NCBI GenBank assembly: GCA_904502075.1
Contig: CAJGDL010000041.1
Coordinates: forward strand, 1-13,058
Length of the DNA: 13,058 nt
Direction: 5' to 3'
Origin: an uncultured Alistipes sp.
GTDB lineage: Bacteria; Bacteroidota; Bacteroidia; Bacteroidales; Rikenellaceae
The notes under the pieces: generated by a model
Databases searched by the model: none
Told to the model about the DNA's origin: nothing
What the model saw: only the letters and a program-made list of their open reading frames with translations
Part shown: positions 12,798 through 13,058 of the stretch, one piece after another
Numbering within the stretch: the stretch's first letter is position 1
Layout: the number at the start of each line of letters is the position of its first letter
Position numbers and translations under genes: made by a program

Positions 12798-13058
12798 CTA
12801 CTCCAAGACTTGTACGGTGCCGCTTATCGCATCGAAACGGACGGTCGAGTTGCTGAATAGGCGCTCGATGTGGCCGCTGTGTACCATCTCGGAGGTCGGC
12901 AGGAGGTGCAGTTGTGGGGTATCGATCAGGGCGATGTCGTCGCAGAGCGAGAGGGCGATATCCAACTCGTGGGTCGAGAAAAGGATGCTCTTTTGCTGTT
13001 CGTGGGCCAATCTCCGCAGCAGAGTACAGAGTTCGTAGCGGTTGGGCATATCGAGGAA
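12798..13058 (-). CDS. ABC transporter ATP-binding protein, FecE-like (C-terminal part)
   Basis: The last 86 residues of an ABC ATPase enter from the right edge, and the frame is open to the window end, so the gene is cut. The first residues FLDMPNRYEL match the D-loop region just after Walker B in iron-complex/cobalamin importers. ILFSTHELDIALSLCDDIALI contains the H-loop histidine of this family. The tail LLPTSEMVHSGHIERLF and the final FDAISGTVQVLE are also FecE/BtuD-like. Walker A, Q-loop and signature lie outside the window. Such ATPases power uptake of siderophores, heme or vitamin B12 with FecCD-type permeases, usually encoded just upstream, here beyond the right edge. An internal ATG at 13049 is not the true start. 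The family is confident and the substrate unknown. Confidence 0.88.
   Translation of the reverse strand, partial: FLDMPNRYELCTLLRRLAHEQQKSILFSTHELDIALSLCDDIALIDTPQLHLLPTSEMVHSGHIERLFSNSTVRFDAISGTVQVLE

Overview
The window looks like chromosomal DNA of a Bacteroidales bacterium, most likely Alistipes or another Rikenellaceae member. This is inferred from protein style and gene content, not from a marker gene. The signs are a moderately GC-rich coding sequence, weak Shine-Dalgarno sites, TAnnTTTG-type -7 boxes in the spacers, a demethylmenaquinone methyltransferase instead of a ubiquinone pathway, a short Obg without the C-terminal OCT domain, and an RsuA/RluB-type pseudouridine synthase with a long charged N-terminal tail. 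No rRNA, tRNA or CRISPR array was seen.

Region 1 (1-3442, minus strand) is a tightly packed unit read right to left: an FtsX/LolE-type ABC permease, the menaquinone methyltransferase UbiE/MenG, a small LEA14-like lipoprotein and a SPOR-domain exported protein, with gaps of only 7 to 11 bases. After a 52-base gap comes the 5' part of an exported protein with a carboxypeptidase-regulatory-like domain, cut by the window edge. Region 2 (3593-9084, plus strand) diverges from it: an SDR oxidoreductase, a YugP-type membrane zinc peptidase, a membrane-anchored SGNH hydrolase, an MBOAT acyltransferase and, after a repeat-bearing spacer, a PAP2 phosphatase. The SGNH and MBOAT genes are 3 bases apart and resemble an AlgI/AlgX-, DltB/DltD- or PatA/PatB-type pair that moves acyl groups across the membrane onto a surface polymer. 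The substrate is unknown.

Region 3 (9166-11542, minus strand) carries obgE and the pseudouridine synthase gene, both ribosome-related, separated by a spacer that is almost entirely one long imperfect hairpin element. Region 4 is a lone tyrosine recombinase (11758-12714, plus) of the short Bacteroidetes type. It is followed by a hairpin terminator and, convergently, the 3' end of a FecE-like ABC ATPase (12798 to the right edge).

The most notable non-coding structures are the hairpin element at 10225-10350, the inverted-repeat/CATTG-type repeat region at 8251-8450, a perfect 42-base palindrome between two convergent genes at 9104-9145, and a 14-bp-stem hairpin at 12735-12767. I found no clear evidence of a wholly new system. 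The best candidates for follow-up are the acyl-transfer pair, the recombinase and the two intergenic repeat elements.
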